This document shows, piece after piece, positions 9,199-17,356 of a stretch of DNA of 55,301 nucleotides. The first letter of the stretch is position 1; each line of letters begins with the position of its first letter. The stretch is taken from positions 1 to 55,301 of the forward strand of contig CAIOFF010000012.1 in assembly GCA_903857495.1 (NCBI GenBank). The letters are read 5' to 3'. Below the pieces are notes generated by a model. The model was not told the DNA's origin. It saw only the letters and a list, made by a program, of their open reading frames with translations, and searched no databases. The translations under genes were made by a program, and so were the position numbers. This stretch comes from an uncultured Holophagaceae bacterium. Lineage in GTDB: Bacteria > Acidobacteriota > Holophagae > Holophagales > Holophagaceae.

Positions 9199-9232
9199 TC
9201 ATTCAAGTGTTTTGTGCATGTGGGGAGCAGAC

Positions 9233-9838
9233 ATGAATTCCGAGTCCCTCTGGCGGGCGACGCTCCACGACTTCAGCAACCTGCTGGCCGGTCTTCAGGG
9301 CGTGCTGGACCTGAGCGACCCCCGCCTCCCGCTCGACGCCCGGAGCCGGGCCCGCCTGGAGTGCACCCTGGAAGATGGGAAAGTCCTCATTGCCATGGCC
9401 CGAGCCATGGCGCTCAGCCGACCCTACGCGGAGGGGATGCTCTCCTGGCCGGAGTGGCGTGCGGGGCTGGATGAGCGCCTGCAGCCCATGGCCCTGCTCT
9501 ACAAATGTCCAATTGAAATCGTGGACAAGGGCGCCTCGGAAGGTCCCTGGCCCGCCCCGCTCCTGCAGGACTGGGCGGCGGCTTTCACCCGGCAGATCCT
9601 TCCCTGGGCCGCGCCCGGCCCCCTGCGCCTCGAGGCCCGGATCCAGGAGGGTGCCTGGACCCTCTGCTGGCCCGGTGACGCTCCCTTCCCGGCGGCCCTC
9701 CAGCCAGAGCTGCCGCCGGACTCCCCCATGAACCTGCCCTCCCTCTGGCTGCGGGAGATGACTGGGCGCATGGGGGTGCAGGTGGAGAGCTCGCCCGCGG
9801 GCTTATCTGCGCGCCTGGACCGGCCGTGCGCATCCTGA
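9233..9838 (+). CDS. ChpT-like histidine phosphotransfer protein (degenerate kinase fold)
   Basis: This 201-residue protein starts with L-H12-D-F-S-N-L-L-A-G-L, which resembles the H-box of dimerised histidine-kinase helices as seen in ChpT-type phosphotransfer proteins. The C-terminal half has the outline of a GHKL ATPase fold (L-P-S-L-W-L-R-E-M-T-G-R-M-G-V-Q-V-E-S then a final beta strand) but lacks the N, G1 and G2 ATP-binding motifs. The likely role is relaying phosphate between the downstream kinase and regulator, or docking with them. GGGGAG precedes the ATG at 9233. It overlaps the regulator gene by 13 bases, forming the first gene of a three-gene operon. The assignment rests on motif resemblance, not an alignment. 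Confidence 0.62.
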   Translation: MNSESLWRATLHDFSNLLAGLQGVLDLSDPRLPLDARSRARLECTLEDGKVLIAMARAMALSRPYAEGMLSWPEWRAGLDERLQPMALLYKCPIEIVDKGASEGPWPAPLLQDWAAAFTRQILPWAAPGPLRLEARIQEGAWTLCWPGDAPFPAALQPELPPDSPMNLPSLWLREMTGRMGVQVESSPAGLSARLDRPCAS

Positions 9839-10509
9839 TCATCGAGGACCAGGCCCGGACGGCCCGGGAGCTGCAGAAGGGCCTGGCGGCCTCGGGCATG
9901 GTGGGTCGCGTGGTCGGGAGCGGTGAAGAGGCTCTCGAGCTGCTTGAGGAGGAGGCCTTCGAGGCCCTGGTGGTGGATGTCATGCTGCCTGGCCTGTCGG
10001 GCCTGGACCTGGTCCGGCGCCTGCGTGAGGAGGGGCGGGTCATCCCGGTCCTGTTCCTCTCGGCCAAGGGCAACCTGGAGGATCGTCTGCAGGGCCTGGC
10101 CGCAGGCGGGGACGACTATCTGGCCAAGCCCTACAGCGTCCTCGAAGTGGCCGCGAGGCTGCGCTCGATTCTGCGTCGCCTGCAGGTGCCGCCGGTGCCC
10201 GGCGTCCAGCAGGTGGCCGATCTGGTCTGGGATCCGCACACCCGCCACATCGCCCGGTCCGGGGACCGCATCGACCTCACGCCGAAGGAATACGCGATCA
10301 TGACCCTGCTGCTGGAGCACATCGGTGACGTGGTACCGCGCAGCCAGATGGTGCAGGCGGTCTGGGGCATGGACTGCGCGGTGGATCCCAACGCGGTGGA
10401 CGTCCAGATCCTCCGCCTCCGCCGCAAGGTGGACGACCCCTATCCCGTCAAGCTCATCCACACCCTCCGCGGCGTGGGACTCCTGCTGGAACCCCGTGGC
10501 CCGGCATAG
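9826..10509 (+). CDS. OmpR/PhoB-family DNA-binding response regulator
   Basis: The 227-residue protein has a receiver domain with Glu7-Asp8, phospho-acceptor Asp51 (V-V-D-V-M-L-P), the S-A-K-G segment and Lys at A-K-P-Y. A winged-helix effector domain follows (about 130-225) with D-L-T-P-K-E-Y-A-I-M and V-D-V-Q-I-L-R-L-R-R-K-V, typical of OmpR-type regulators. It starts at a GTG inside the preceding gene and ends 14 bases inside the kinase gene. Plausible targets are the 11-bp-spaced repeats at 9184-9198 and 11859-11874, the latter just upstream of a TonB-dependent receptor. The inducing signal is unknown; sequence style resembles metal-sensing regulators, but this is weak. Confidence 0.93.
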   Translation: MRILIIEDQARTARELQKGLAASGMVGRVVGSGEEALELLEEEAFEALVVDVMLPGLSGLDLVRRLREEGRVIPVLFLSAKGNLEDRLQGLAAGGDDYLAKPYSVLEVAARLRSILRRLQVPPVPGVQQVADLVWDPHTRHIARSGDRIDLTPKEYAIMTLLLEHIGDVVPRSQMVQAVWGMDCAVDPNAVDVQILRLRRKVDDPYPVKLIHTLRGVGLLLEPRGPA

Positions 10510-11848
10510 CGGCAGCATCCTCCGCAAGCTGCAGGCGGGCTTTGTCCTCGCGGCCATGCTGCTGGCGGGGCTGATGGCCCTGTTCATGGACCGGGCCCTC
10601 CACCGCTCCCTGGAAGCGGAGGACGCCCAGGTGATGGCGGGGCATGCCCGCTCGCTGCTGCAGCAGCTGGCTGCGGGTCAGCCGCTGCAGGATCCCGGGG
10701 TGGGCCCCAGGCCCGAGAAGGCCTCCTGGCGGGTGCTGGCGCTGGATGGCCGGATCCTCGCCCAGAGCCCAGATATTGCAGGACTGCCCGTCCTGCCGCT
10801 CACTGACCCGGCGGGCGAGGCCCAGGAGGTGGCGGGAACCAGCGGGGGCGTCTACTCGGTCCTGGTGCGGCCCTGGTCCCGCGGGGCCGAGCGGGGCCTA
10901 TTGCAGCTGGTGATGGACCGCACCCACGAGGAGGCCCTGATCCAGGGCTTCCGGCGGACGCTGCTCCTGGCGGTGGTCGCCGCCATGGTCGCGGCGGCCC
11001 TCCTGGCACGCGCCATCGCCCGGTGGGGGCTGGCGCCCCTGGGCGCGATCATTCGGGAAACCGGCGCCATCAGCGATCAGAACCTCGGCCACCGTCTGGC
11101 CTCGGAGCACTTCCCGCTGGAGCTGCAGGAGCTGGTGGCCACCCTCAATGCCACGCTGTCCCGGCTCCAGGAGGCCTTCGAGCGCCTGGGCAACCTTGGG
11201 GCCGAGCTGGCCCACGAGCTGCGGACGCCGCTCCAGAACCTGCGCAGCACCCTCGAGAATCGCGCGCGGCAGGGCGCCGCTGCCCCCATGGATGCCGCAG
11301 AACTGGGCCTGCTCGTGGAGGACTGCGACCGCATGGCGGCGCTCATTGAACAGATCCTCTTCCTCGCCCGGTCTGAGCATTCTCCCGCTGAGCTGAGCCA
11401 GACCCGGATCCCCGCGGAGGACCTCCTGGAGGAAGTCCGGGGCTTCTTCGAGGCCGCCGCCGAGGAGGCTGACGTGGACCTGCGGGTCCAGGCGGAGCCG
11501 GGCCTCCTGGTCCGGGGCGACCGCCTGCTGCTGACGCGGTCCCTGCACAACCTCGCCGCCAACGCCCTGCGCCACACCCCGCGCGGAGGCCGGGTCCGCC
11601 TGGGCGCCGAGGCCCAGCCGGGGGCCACCTGCCTGTTCGTGGCCGACGATGGCGCCGGCATTCCCGAGGCCTGGCTTCCCCGCTTGGGGACGCCCTTCCA
11701 GCGTCCGCCGTCGGCGCGCCCGTCCGAGGGCCACGGCCTCGGCCTGGCCATCGTGAAGCGCATCGCGACCATGCTGGGCGGCGAGATGATCATCAGCAGC
11801 AGCCTGGGCCAGGGCACCCGGGTGGAGATCCGGCTGCCGGCGGCTTGA
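10496..11848 (+). CDS. Membrane sensor histidine kinase
   Basis: This 450-residue kinase has two membrane helices (about residues 14-31 and 160-185) flanking a periplasmic sensor of about 125 residues, a HAMP-like region, then HisKA with His240 in A-H-E-L-R-T-P-L-Q-N. The HATPase domain shows the N-box (S-L-H-N-L-A-A-N-A-L-R-H), D-D-G-A-G-I-P and G-H-G-L-G-L-A-I-V. The start is most likely the GTG at 10496 (M-A-R-H-S-G-S-I), which overlaps the regulator gene by 14 bases; the open frame extends upstream only as an antiphase overlap with that gene. It is the cognate kinase of the preceding regulator. The domain plan resembles CusS/QseC-type kinases. Confidence 0.92.
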   Translation: MARHSGSILRKLQAGFVLAAMLLAGLMALFMDRALHRSLEAEDAQVMAGHARSLLQQLAAGQPLQDPGVGPRPEKASWRVLALDGRILAQSPDIAGLPVLPLTDPAGEAQEVAGTSGGVYSVLVRPWSRGAERGLLQLVMDRTHEEALIQGFRRTLLLAVVAAMVAAALLARAIARWGLAPLGAIIRETGAISDQNLGHRLASEHFPLELQELVATLNATLSRLQEAFERLGNLGAELAHELRTPLQNLRSTLENRARQGAAAPMDAAELGLLVEDCDRMAALIEQILFLARSEHSPAELSQTRIPAEDLLEEVRGFFEAAAEEADVDLRVQAEPGLLVRGDRLLLTRSLHNLAANALRHTPRGGRVRLGAEAQPGATCLFVADDGAGIPEAWLPRLGTPFQRPPSARPSEGHGLGLAIVKRIATMLGGEMIISSSLGQGTRVEIRLPAA

Positions 11849-11858
11849 GGGCGTGTTC

Positions 11859-11874
11859 AGGTTAATGTAAGGTT
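11859..11874 (+). promoter_or_regulatory. Candidate operator: AGGTT direct repeat with 11-bp spacing before the TonB receptor
   Basis: AGGTT occurs at 11859-11863 and again at 11870-11874, exactly 11 bases apart, about 30 bases before the receptor start. The spacing fits OmpR/PhoB-type binding, and the regulator gene is two genes upstream. Only pattern evidence. Confidence 0.33.
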
Positions 11875-11902
11875 GTTGGATTGCCTGCCTTCTGGAGCTT
11901 TC

Positions 11903-13993
11903 ATGGCCTTCCGCATCCAACCCCCGCTGCCGCTGCTCGCCCTCTGCCTGGTGGCCTCGGGGCTGGGGGCCCAGTCCCCGGTGCCGCCCTCCGCCGTGGT
12001 GGAAGTGACGGCCACGCGCTTCCCCGAGGATCCCGCCAAGGTGCCGGCCTCCATCACGGTCTACTCCGCCCGGGAGCTGGCGGACCGCGGCGCCACGGAC
12101 CTGCGCAGCGCCCTGGCCCTGGCCGCGGGGGTCTATGTGGCGCCCGGTGGCGACGGGGGGCCCGCCTCCTGTGTGCCCGAGTTCTGGGGCCTGAAGGAGT
12201 TTGACGCCTTCCTGCTGGTGCTGGATGGCGTGCCTTGGGGCGGCGCCTTCAACCCGGCCCTCTCGAGCCTGAGCCTCGAGGGCGTCGAGCGCATCGAGGT
12301 CCAGCGCGGCGCGGCGCCGGTGCTCTACGGCGCGACGTCCTTCGTGGGCGTGATCCACGTGATCCGCGGCGTCCCCCAGGACACTCAGGGCACGGCCCGG
12401 CTTTCCCTGGGCACCCACGGTAGCGGCGGCGCGGCGGTGGTCCTGCGGCTGCCCGTGGCGGTCGGCGTGGACTCCAGCCTCATCGTCGACCACGACAAGC
12501 AGGGCTTCGCGGATGCCCGCACGGACTTCAAGCGTAGCCACCTGCTGTGGCAGAACCGCATCCAGGCCCTGGATGGTGTGTTCCGCGTGAACCTGGAGGC
12601 CACGGCCGTGGATCAGCAGCCCGCGAGCCCCTTCGTGCGGGTGGGCAAGGCGCTCACCACCCTGGTGCCCCTGGACGCCAACCACAACCCCACCGGGGCC
12701 TTCCTCAATGACCGGCGCACCGCGCTGACCCTGGGCTACGACCGCGCGGCGGGCGGCTCAGCGCTGTGGTCCACCACCCTGTCGGGCTCCCGGGCCAGCC
12801 AGGACGTGTTCCGGGGCTTCCTCACGGACGTCACCACCTCCGCTCCCAACGCCCATGGGTTCCGGGAGCGCGTGGACCTCACGGACCTCTACTTTGACTC
12901 CCACCTCACCTGGACGCCGGCAGCCGCGCTCAAGGTGGTGGCGGGCGTGGACCACCTCCATGGCCAGGGTACGGGCCGCGGCGGGGACTTCGACTACTTC
13001 GTGAAGCTCGACGGCTCCGGCGCCCCCGGCAGCGCCGCCACGCCGAGCCAGGCCGACATCCGCGTGGACGACCAGCGGGACTTCAGCGGGGTCTATGGCT
13101 TCGCCCAGTGGCAGGTTGCACCGCGGCTGGTGCTCGAGGGGGGCCTGCGCCTCACCCGGGCAAAGGAGAGCCGCAGCACCTCCCTGCTGGACCTGGGCAC
13201 CACGTTGCCCGAGACCGGCGGAGACGCCCGCACCACCACGGCCCTCTCGGGCAGCGCTGGCGCAGTGTGGACCGTCTGGCAGGTCGGCGAGGACCGGGTG
13301 AACCTCTTCACCGGCGTCCGCAGCACCTTCAAGCCTGCGGCGGTGGACTTCGGCCTCGACAGCGAGGCCACGATCCTGAAAGCGGAGACCGCCACCAGCT
13401 ACGACCTGGGCGTGAAGGCGGACCTGCTGGGCCGCCGCCTCAGCCTCGAGGTGAGCGCCTTCCTCATGGACTTCAAGAACCTCGTGGTACCCCAGTCCGT
13501 GAACGGCGCGCCGGTGCTGGCCAACGCCGGGACCGAGCGGTTCCAGGGCGTGGAGCTGGGTGCGCGCTGGCACTTCGACCGGGAGCTCACGGCCCGCCTT
13601 GCGTACAGCTACCACGACACGCGGTTCCGGGACTACGCGAAGGACTTCGGGGACGGCACCCTCACCCAGCTGGCGGGCAAGCGCCTGGAGATGTCCCCGT
13701 ACCATCTGGGGGCGCTGGGCCTCGCCTACGCCCCGGACCGCGGCCTCACCGCCACTGCCGAGCTGAGCTACACCGGCGCGGTCTTCCTCAACCAGCGCAA
13801 CACCGCACCGTCCCCGGGCTACGCCACCTATGCCGCCAGCCTCGGCTGGCGCGAGCGCGCCTGGGAGCTCCGCCTCAGCGGGTCGAACCTCACGGACCAG
13901 CGCAAGCCCATCTCCGAGAGTGAGCTGGGCGACGCGCAGTACTACCTGCTGCCGGGGCGGCAGCTCGCCCTGCGCCTGACCTGCCGGTTCTGA
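11903..13993 (+). CDS. TonB-dependent outer-membrane receptor
   Basis: The 696-residue protein has a signal peptide (cleavage near G-L-G-A-Q-S), a plug domain (about residues 30-150: V-T-A-T-R-F-P...R-I-E-V-Q-R-G-A-A-P-V-L-Y-G) and a 22-stranded-type beta barrel ending in L-A-L-R-L-T-C-R-F, with the final aromatic expected of outer-membrane proteins. It should import a bulky or scarce ligand using TonB energy; the ligand cannot be named. GGAG precedes the ATG at 11903. It lies 54 bases after the kinase gene and may be regulated by that two-component system. The plug has an unusual P-A-S-C-V-P-E-F-W segment containing a cysteine. Confidence 0.93.
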   Translation: MAFRIQPPLPLLALCLVASGLGAQSPVPPSAVVEVTATRFPEDPAKVPASITVYSARELADRGATDLRSALALAAGVYVAPGGDGGPASCVPEFWGLKEFDAFLLVLDGVPWGGAFNPALSSLSLEGVERIEVQRGAAPVLYGATSFVGVIHVIRGVPQDTQGTARLSLGTHGSGGAAVVLRLPVAVGVDSSLIVDHDKQGFADARTDFKRSHLLWQNRIQALDGVFRVNLEATAVDQQPASPFVRVGKALTTLVPLDANHNPTGAFLNDRRTALTLGYDRAAGGSALWSTTLSGSRASQDVFRGFLTDVTTSAPNAHGFRERVDLTDLYFDSHLTWTPAAALKVVAGVDHLHGQGTGRGGDFDYFVKLDGSGAPGSAATPSQADIRVDDQRDFSGVYGFAQWQVAPRLVLEGGLRLTRAKESRSTSLLDLGTTLPETGGDARTTTALSGSAGAVWTVWQVGEDRVNLFTGVRSTFKPAAVDFGLDSEATILKAETATSYDLGVKADLLGRRLSLEVSAFLMDFKNLVVPQSVNGAPVLANAGTERFQGVELGARWHFDRELTARLAYSYHDTRFRDYAKDFGDGTLTQLAGKRLEMSPYHLGALGLAYAPDRGLTATAELSYTGAVFLNQRNTAPSPGYATYAASLGWRERAWELRLSGSNLTDQRKPISESELGDAQYYLLPGRQLALRLTCRF

Positions 13994-14019
13994 ACCCGCC
14001 GGGGCATTCCCGGGGGTTC
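13992..14019 (+). terminator. Hairpin after the TonB receptor, weak terminator
   Basis: GAACCC and CCGGG pair with CCCGG and GGGTTC around a GCATT loop, with one bulged base, directly at the stop codon. No T-run follows, so termination would be inefficient or Rho-assisted. Confidence 0.4.
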
Positions 14020-14048
14020 AAGCTAGAATCGAAGGTTTCGAAGGTGTC

Positions 14049-15353
14049 ATGAAGTACCACATCGAGACCTGGGGCTGCCAGATGAATGACCACGACGGCG
14101 AGAAGCTGTCGGGGCTGCTGTCGGCCGAGGGCTACGAGCTGGCGGCGTCCTCCGCAGAGGCGGACCTGGTCTTGCTGAACACCTGCTCCATCCGCGAGAA
14201 GGCTGTGCACAAGGTCTACTCGGAGCTGGGCCGCCTGCGCCAGGAGAAGCTGCGGAGACCCCTGCTGGTGGGCGTCACGGGCTGCCTGGCCCAGCAGGAG
14301 CAGGCGGCCCTCTTCAAGCGGGCGCCGCACATCGACTTCGTCCTGGGCACCATGGCCCTGCAGCAGTTGCCCCGGCTGGTGGCCGAGGCCCAGGCCGGGA
14401 AGGCCCGCGTCATCGATACGGGCGAGTATCCGGACAACCACCTCTTTCCACCATCCGTCACCCGCCGCCGGGAGCTGGCCAAGGCCCTGGTGACCATCAC
14501 GGAAGGCTGCGACCACGCCTGCACCTACTGCATTGTTCCCACCACCCGCGGCGCCGAGCGCCACCGGCCCTTTGCGGACGTACTGGCGGAGGTGCGCGGG
14601 CTGGCGGCCGCAGGCACCCGCGAGGTGGAGTTGCTGGGCCAGAACGTGAACAGCTACGCGGGCGGCTGCAGCTTCGCGGCGCTGCTGGAGCGGGTCTCGG
14701 AGGTCGAGGGGATCGAGTGGATCCGCTTCACCACCAGCCACCCCATGAACTTCAACCGGGAGCTGGCCCAGGTGCTGGTGACCAACCCCAAGGTGGCGCC
14801 CTTCCTGCACCTGCCCCTGCAGAGCGGCAGCGACCGCGTGCTGCGCCTCATGCGGCGGGAATACACCGTGGCGGAGTATCTCGAGCGCCTGGGCTACCTC
14901 GGCGCAGGGCGCGGGCGGATCGCGCTGAGCACGGACTTCATCGTGGGCTTTCCCGGCGAGACGGACGAAGACTTCGAGGCCACCCTCCGCGTCCTGGACG
15001 AGGTCGCCTTCGACGGCTCCTTCAGCTTCATCTACTCGCCCCGGCCCGGCACGCCCGCCCTGCGCCTCCGGGACGACCTGCCCATGACCGTGAAGGCCGA
15101 GCGCCTGGCGGCGCTCCAGCAGCGGCAGACAGCCCTCACCCGGGCCAGCAACGAGCGCTTCCTGGGCCGCGAGATCCCGGTGCGCGTGGAGATGCACGAG
15201 CCCACGGAGCATGGCTGGTGGCTGGCCCATAGCGGCGAGTGGAAGACCATCCACCTGGCCGTGGGTCCCGGTCGTCAGCTGCCCTTCGGCGAGCTCGTCC
15301 AGGCCCGCATCACCCTCGCCAGCCCCCACTTCCTCGGTGCCGAGCTGGTGTAG
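14049..15353 (+). CDS. miaB: tRNA-2-methylthio-N6-dimethylallyladenosine synthase MiaB
   Basis: MiaB is a radical-SAM enzyme that methylthiolates i6A37 in tRNAs reading U-starting codons. The 434-residue product has the N-terminal MTTase domain with the three auxiliary-cluster cysteines Cys10, Cys46 and Cys79, the radical-SAM motif C154-D-H-A-C158-T-Y-C161, and a C-terminal TRAM-like domain (about 365-434). The opening Y-H-I-E-T-W-G-C-Q-M-N and L-L-N-T-C-S-I-R-E-K-A are diagnostic of MiaB rather than MtaB or RimO. It is transcribed alone after a hairpin. Two tRNA-Leu genes in this window, one with a UAA anticodon, are plausible substrates. Confidence 0.95.
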   Translation: MKYHIETWGCQMNDHDGEKLSGLLSAEGYELAASSAEADLVLLNTCSIREKAVHKVYSELGRLRQEKLRRPLLVGVTGCLAQQEQAALFKRAPHIDFVLGTMALQQLPRLVAEAQAGKARVIDTGEYPDNHLFPPSVTRRRELAKALVTITEGCDHACTYCIVPTTRGAERHRPFADVLAEVRGLAAAGTREVELLGQNVNSYAGGCSFAALLERVSEVEGIEWIRFTTSHPMNFNRELAQVLVTNPKVAPFLHLPLQSGSDRVLRLMRREYTVAEYLERLGYLGAGRGRIALSTDFIVGFPGETDEDFEATLRVLDEVAFDGSFSFIYSPRPGTPALRLRDDLPMTVKAERLAALQQRQTALTRASNERFLGREIPVRVEMHEPTEHGWWLAHSGEWKTIHLAVGPGRQLPFGELVQARITLASPHFLGAELV

Positions 15354-15404
15354 TTCGAAGGGTCCGTGGCAGCGTGAAAAAGCTTCCTGAAAAAAAGTGA
15401 ACTC

Positions 15405-15607
15405 GGTTATCGGCCAGGCTTATCCCCAGCCACTCAAGATCAAAAGCGAAACCACAGATGACGCAGATTCCGCAGATGGGCGCCGACCCACCTGCCCGGT
15501 GCAGGGGTACGCTTCCGGCCAGCCGGAAGCCGCCTCCGGCGGGCCCCTGCGGGTGGTGGCGAAACCCATCTGTGGACCGCTTTTCAGGCTGAAGCTGGCC
15601 GATAATC
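15405..15607. repeat. Palindromic repeat with GGTTATCGGCCAG termini
   Basis: GGTTATCGGCCAG at 15405-15417 is matched in reverse complement by CTGGCCGATAATC at 15595-15607. The interior has GATGACGCAGATT-type short repeats and a GCCGGAAGCCGCCTCCGGC hairpin. The termini are the same as those of family A (23848-24150), but the interior differs and is shared in part with 28020-28400. The 415-base gap between miaB and the epimerase gene is filled by this element and the next; no gene is seen. Confidence 0.8.
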
Positions 15608-15624
15608 GGGAAAGTGAAAAATCT

Positions 15625-15740
15625 AACCACGAAGACACGAAGACACGAAGAAAAGCCAAGAACTTGTATGGAATCACCGTGGCATTTCCCCACCCATCGG
15701 CCCGTTCATGCACTTCTTCGTGTCTTCGTGTCTTGGTGGT
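15625..15740. repeat. Palindromic repeat, family B, copy 2 (ACGAAG arms)
   Basis: Tandem GACACGAAGACACGAAG beginning at 15625 is mirrored by CTTCGTGTCTTCGTGTCTT ending at 15740, with a loop of about 55 bases between. It lies immediately after another palindromic element. Confidence 0.8.
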
Positions 15741-15768
15741 GATCCTTTGCTTTCCCTAACAGCCTTCT

Positions 15769-16641
15769 TCAATCCGCAATGCTGATGGTCAAGCTCCACT
15801 GCCGGGTGGCGCCGGGAGCGACGAGGAACCCGCCGGGCTTGTTGCTGAACTCGCCGTCCCAGCCGGCGGGGCTGGCGTGGCCCTCCCAGGGCTCGAGGCA
15901 GAGGAAGGCGGGGCCCGGGTCGGGCTTGGTCCAGACGCCCAGGTGGGGGAAGCCCTCCCAGGCCAGGACCAGGCTGGGCGCCCCGGGGGCCTCGAAGCGC
16001 ACTCGGCGGCTGTGGAGTTCCAGGAAGAGCAGGGCGTCCTCGGCGAAGAGGCCCTCCTGCAGGGGCAGCTCCCGGCCCAGGATGGGCGTGGGGTGGAGGG
16101 TCGGCGTCAGCAGGCCGCCGGCGTCGATGCGCCGCAGCGGGCCGGGCTCGTCCGCCTCGAAGACCAGCCGATGGGCGGCCTTGGGCCCGCCTGGCGCCAG
16201 GGGCCAGCGGAAGGCCGGGTGCAGGCCCAGGCTGGCGGGCAGGGGCTCCGGCCCGGGGTTGTGCAGCGCCAGGTCCATGCGCAGCGCGGCGGGCTCCAGG
16301 GCGTAGCGGACCGTCAGGGCGAAGGGGAATGGATAGGCCGCGCGGGTGTGGTCGTCGTCCCGCAGCGCCAGGGCGCAGTCGGTCCCTGAATGGCCTTGCC
16401 AGGCGAAGGCCCGGTCCCGGGCGAAGCCGTGCTTGGGCATGGGGTAGGCCGCGCCTCGGTGGCGCAGCGTGTCCCCGGTCAGGGCGCCCACCACAGGGAA
16501 GAGCAGGGGCGCCTGGCGCGGCCAGAGCGGGCCCGCGTCCCAGAGCAGGTCCCTGCCACCGAGACGGAGGGCTGTCAGCTCCGCGCCCTGTCGGGCGATG
16601 ACGGCCCGGGAGCCGTTCCGGTCCAGCGTCTGGAAGTCCAT
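15769..16641 (-). CDS. Aldose 1-epimerase family protein (LacX-like)
   Basis: The 290-residue protein belongs to the galactose mutarotase/LacX beta-sandwich family, cytoplasmic by lack of a signal peptide. Family features are F-P-V-V-G near residue 50, M-P-K-H-G-F-A-R (probable sugar-binding His), and L-G-L-H-P-A-F-R-W with the second conserved His. A late conserved E-P-W-E-G segment supplies the catalytic Glu. LacX-type members act on unknown sugars or sugar phosphates. It is transcribed toward the repeats and divergently from the GH19-like gene. No sugar operon surrounds it, so substrate remains open. Confidence 0.85.
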   Translation of the reverse strand: MDFQTLDRNGSRAVIARQGAELTALRLGGRDLLWDAGPLWPRQAPLLFPVVGALTGDTLRHRGAAYPMPKHGFARDRAFAWQGHSGTDCALALRDDDHTRAAYPFPFALTVRYALEPAALRMDLALHNPGPEPLPASLGLHPAFRWPLAPGGPKAAHRLVFEADEPGPLRRIDAGGLLTPTLHPTPILGRELPLQEGLFAEDALLFLELHSRRVRFEAPGAPSLVLAWEGFPHLGVWTKPDPGPAFLCLEPWEGHASPAGWDGEFSNKPGGFLVAPGATRQWSLTISIAD

Positions 16642-16716
16642 GAGGAAAGAATACCTGGCCGTGGTAGATTGACCCTCCCATCCTCAGGGCAGCAGTCTTC
16701 CTTCAGGGAGCCAGCC

Positions 16717-17250
16717 ATGCACTTCCAGGTGGACGCCATCGCGACCATCCTCCACGCCCCCTTGGCGAATGTGGAGGCGCACTGGCCGCTGATCGTCGAG
16801 GCCCTCGCGGCGCTTCAGATCCTGGATCCCGGCGTGGAGGCCGCGGCCATTGCCAGCATCGGCACCGAGAGCTACCTCTTCGCTCCCGAGCGGGAGGTCG
16901 GCAGCCCCGCCTACTTCCGCCGCATGTACGAGTTCGACCGGACCCTGGGTAACGTCGAGTCCGGGGACGCCAGCAAGTACTGCGGCCGGGGCTTCCTGCC
17001 CCTGGTGGGCCGCGCGGCCTATGCCCGCTTCGGCAAGCTGCTGGGAGTGGACCTGGTGGAGCAGCCGGACCTGGCCATGGACCCGGCGGTGGCGGCCCGG
17101 ATCCTCGCCTACGACTTCATGCTCAAGGGCGTGCCCAAGGCCACGACCGAAGGGGACTGGGTCAAAGTTCGGCGCCTGGTCCATGGGGACCTGGCCGGAT
17201 GGAAGCGGTTCAACGGGATCCTGATCCCGCTGCAGAAGCTCCTCCCCTAG
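16717..17250 (+). CDS. GH19-like lysozyme/chitinase-fold hydrolase
   Basis: This 177-residue protein has no signal peptide. The segment [19 protein letters not shown] matches the G-R-G-x-x-Q-L-T-G-R-x-N-Y hallmark of glycoside hydrolase family 19, with the usual Q-L-T altered to P-L-V. Glu51 (I-G-T-E-S-Y) is in the place of the general-acid Glu. Stand-alone GH19 proteins of this size are often endolysins cutting peptidoglycan, but no phage genes are near. The altered L-P-L-V may weaken substrate binding. CAGGGAG lies just before the chosen ATG; the frame is open further upstream only because it runs antisense to the epimerase gene. Confidence 0.75.
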   Translation: MHFQVDAIATILHAPLANVEAHWPLIVEALAALQILDPGVEAAAIASIGTESYLFAPEREVGSPAYFRRMYEFDRTLGNVESGDASKYCGRGFLPLVGRAAYARFGKLLGVDLVEQPDLAMDPAVAARILAYDFMLKGVPKATTEGDWVKVRRLVHGDLAGWKRFNGILIPLQKLLP

Positions 17251-17356
17251 GCTCGAAAATCAAGCAGGCTGCACCGGTTCCCGAATCAGGGGACAGCAGT
17301 GTAGCCAGAGGTCCCGTCGGTGGCGGGGGTCGGGCTGCGGTGCAGGGGAGTCGCCC

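Noticed and set aside
16717-17250. Prophage remnant suggested by the GH19-like endolysin
   Set aside because: No holin, structural, integrase or terminase genes are nearby, and flanking genes are ordinary chromosomal ones.
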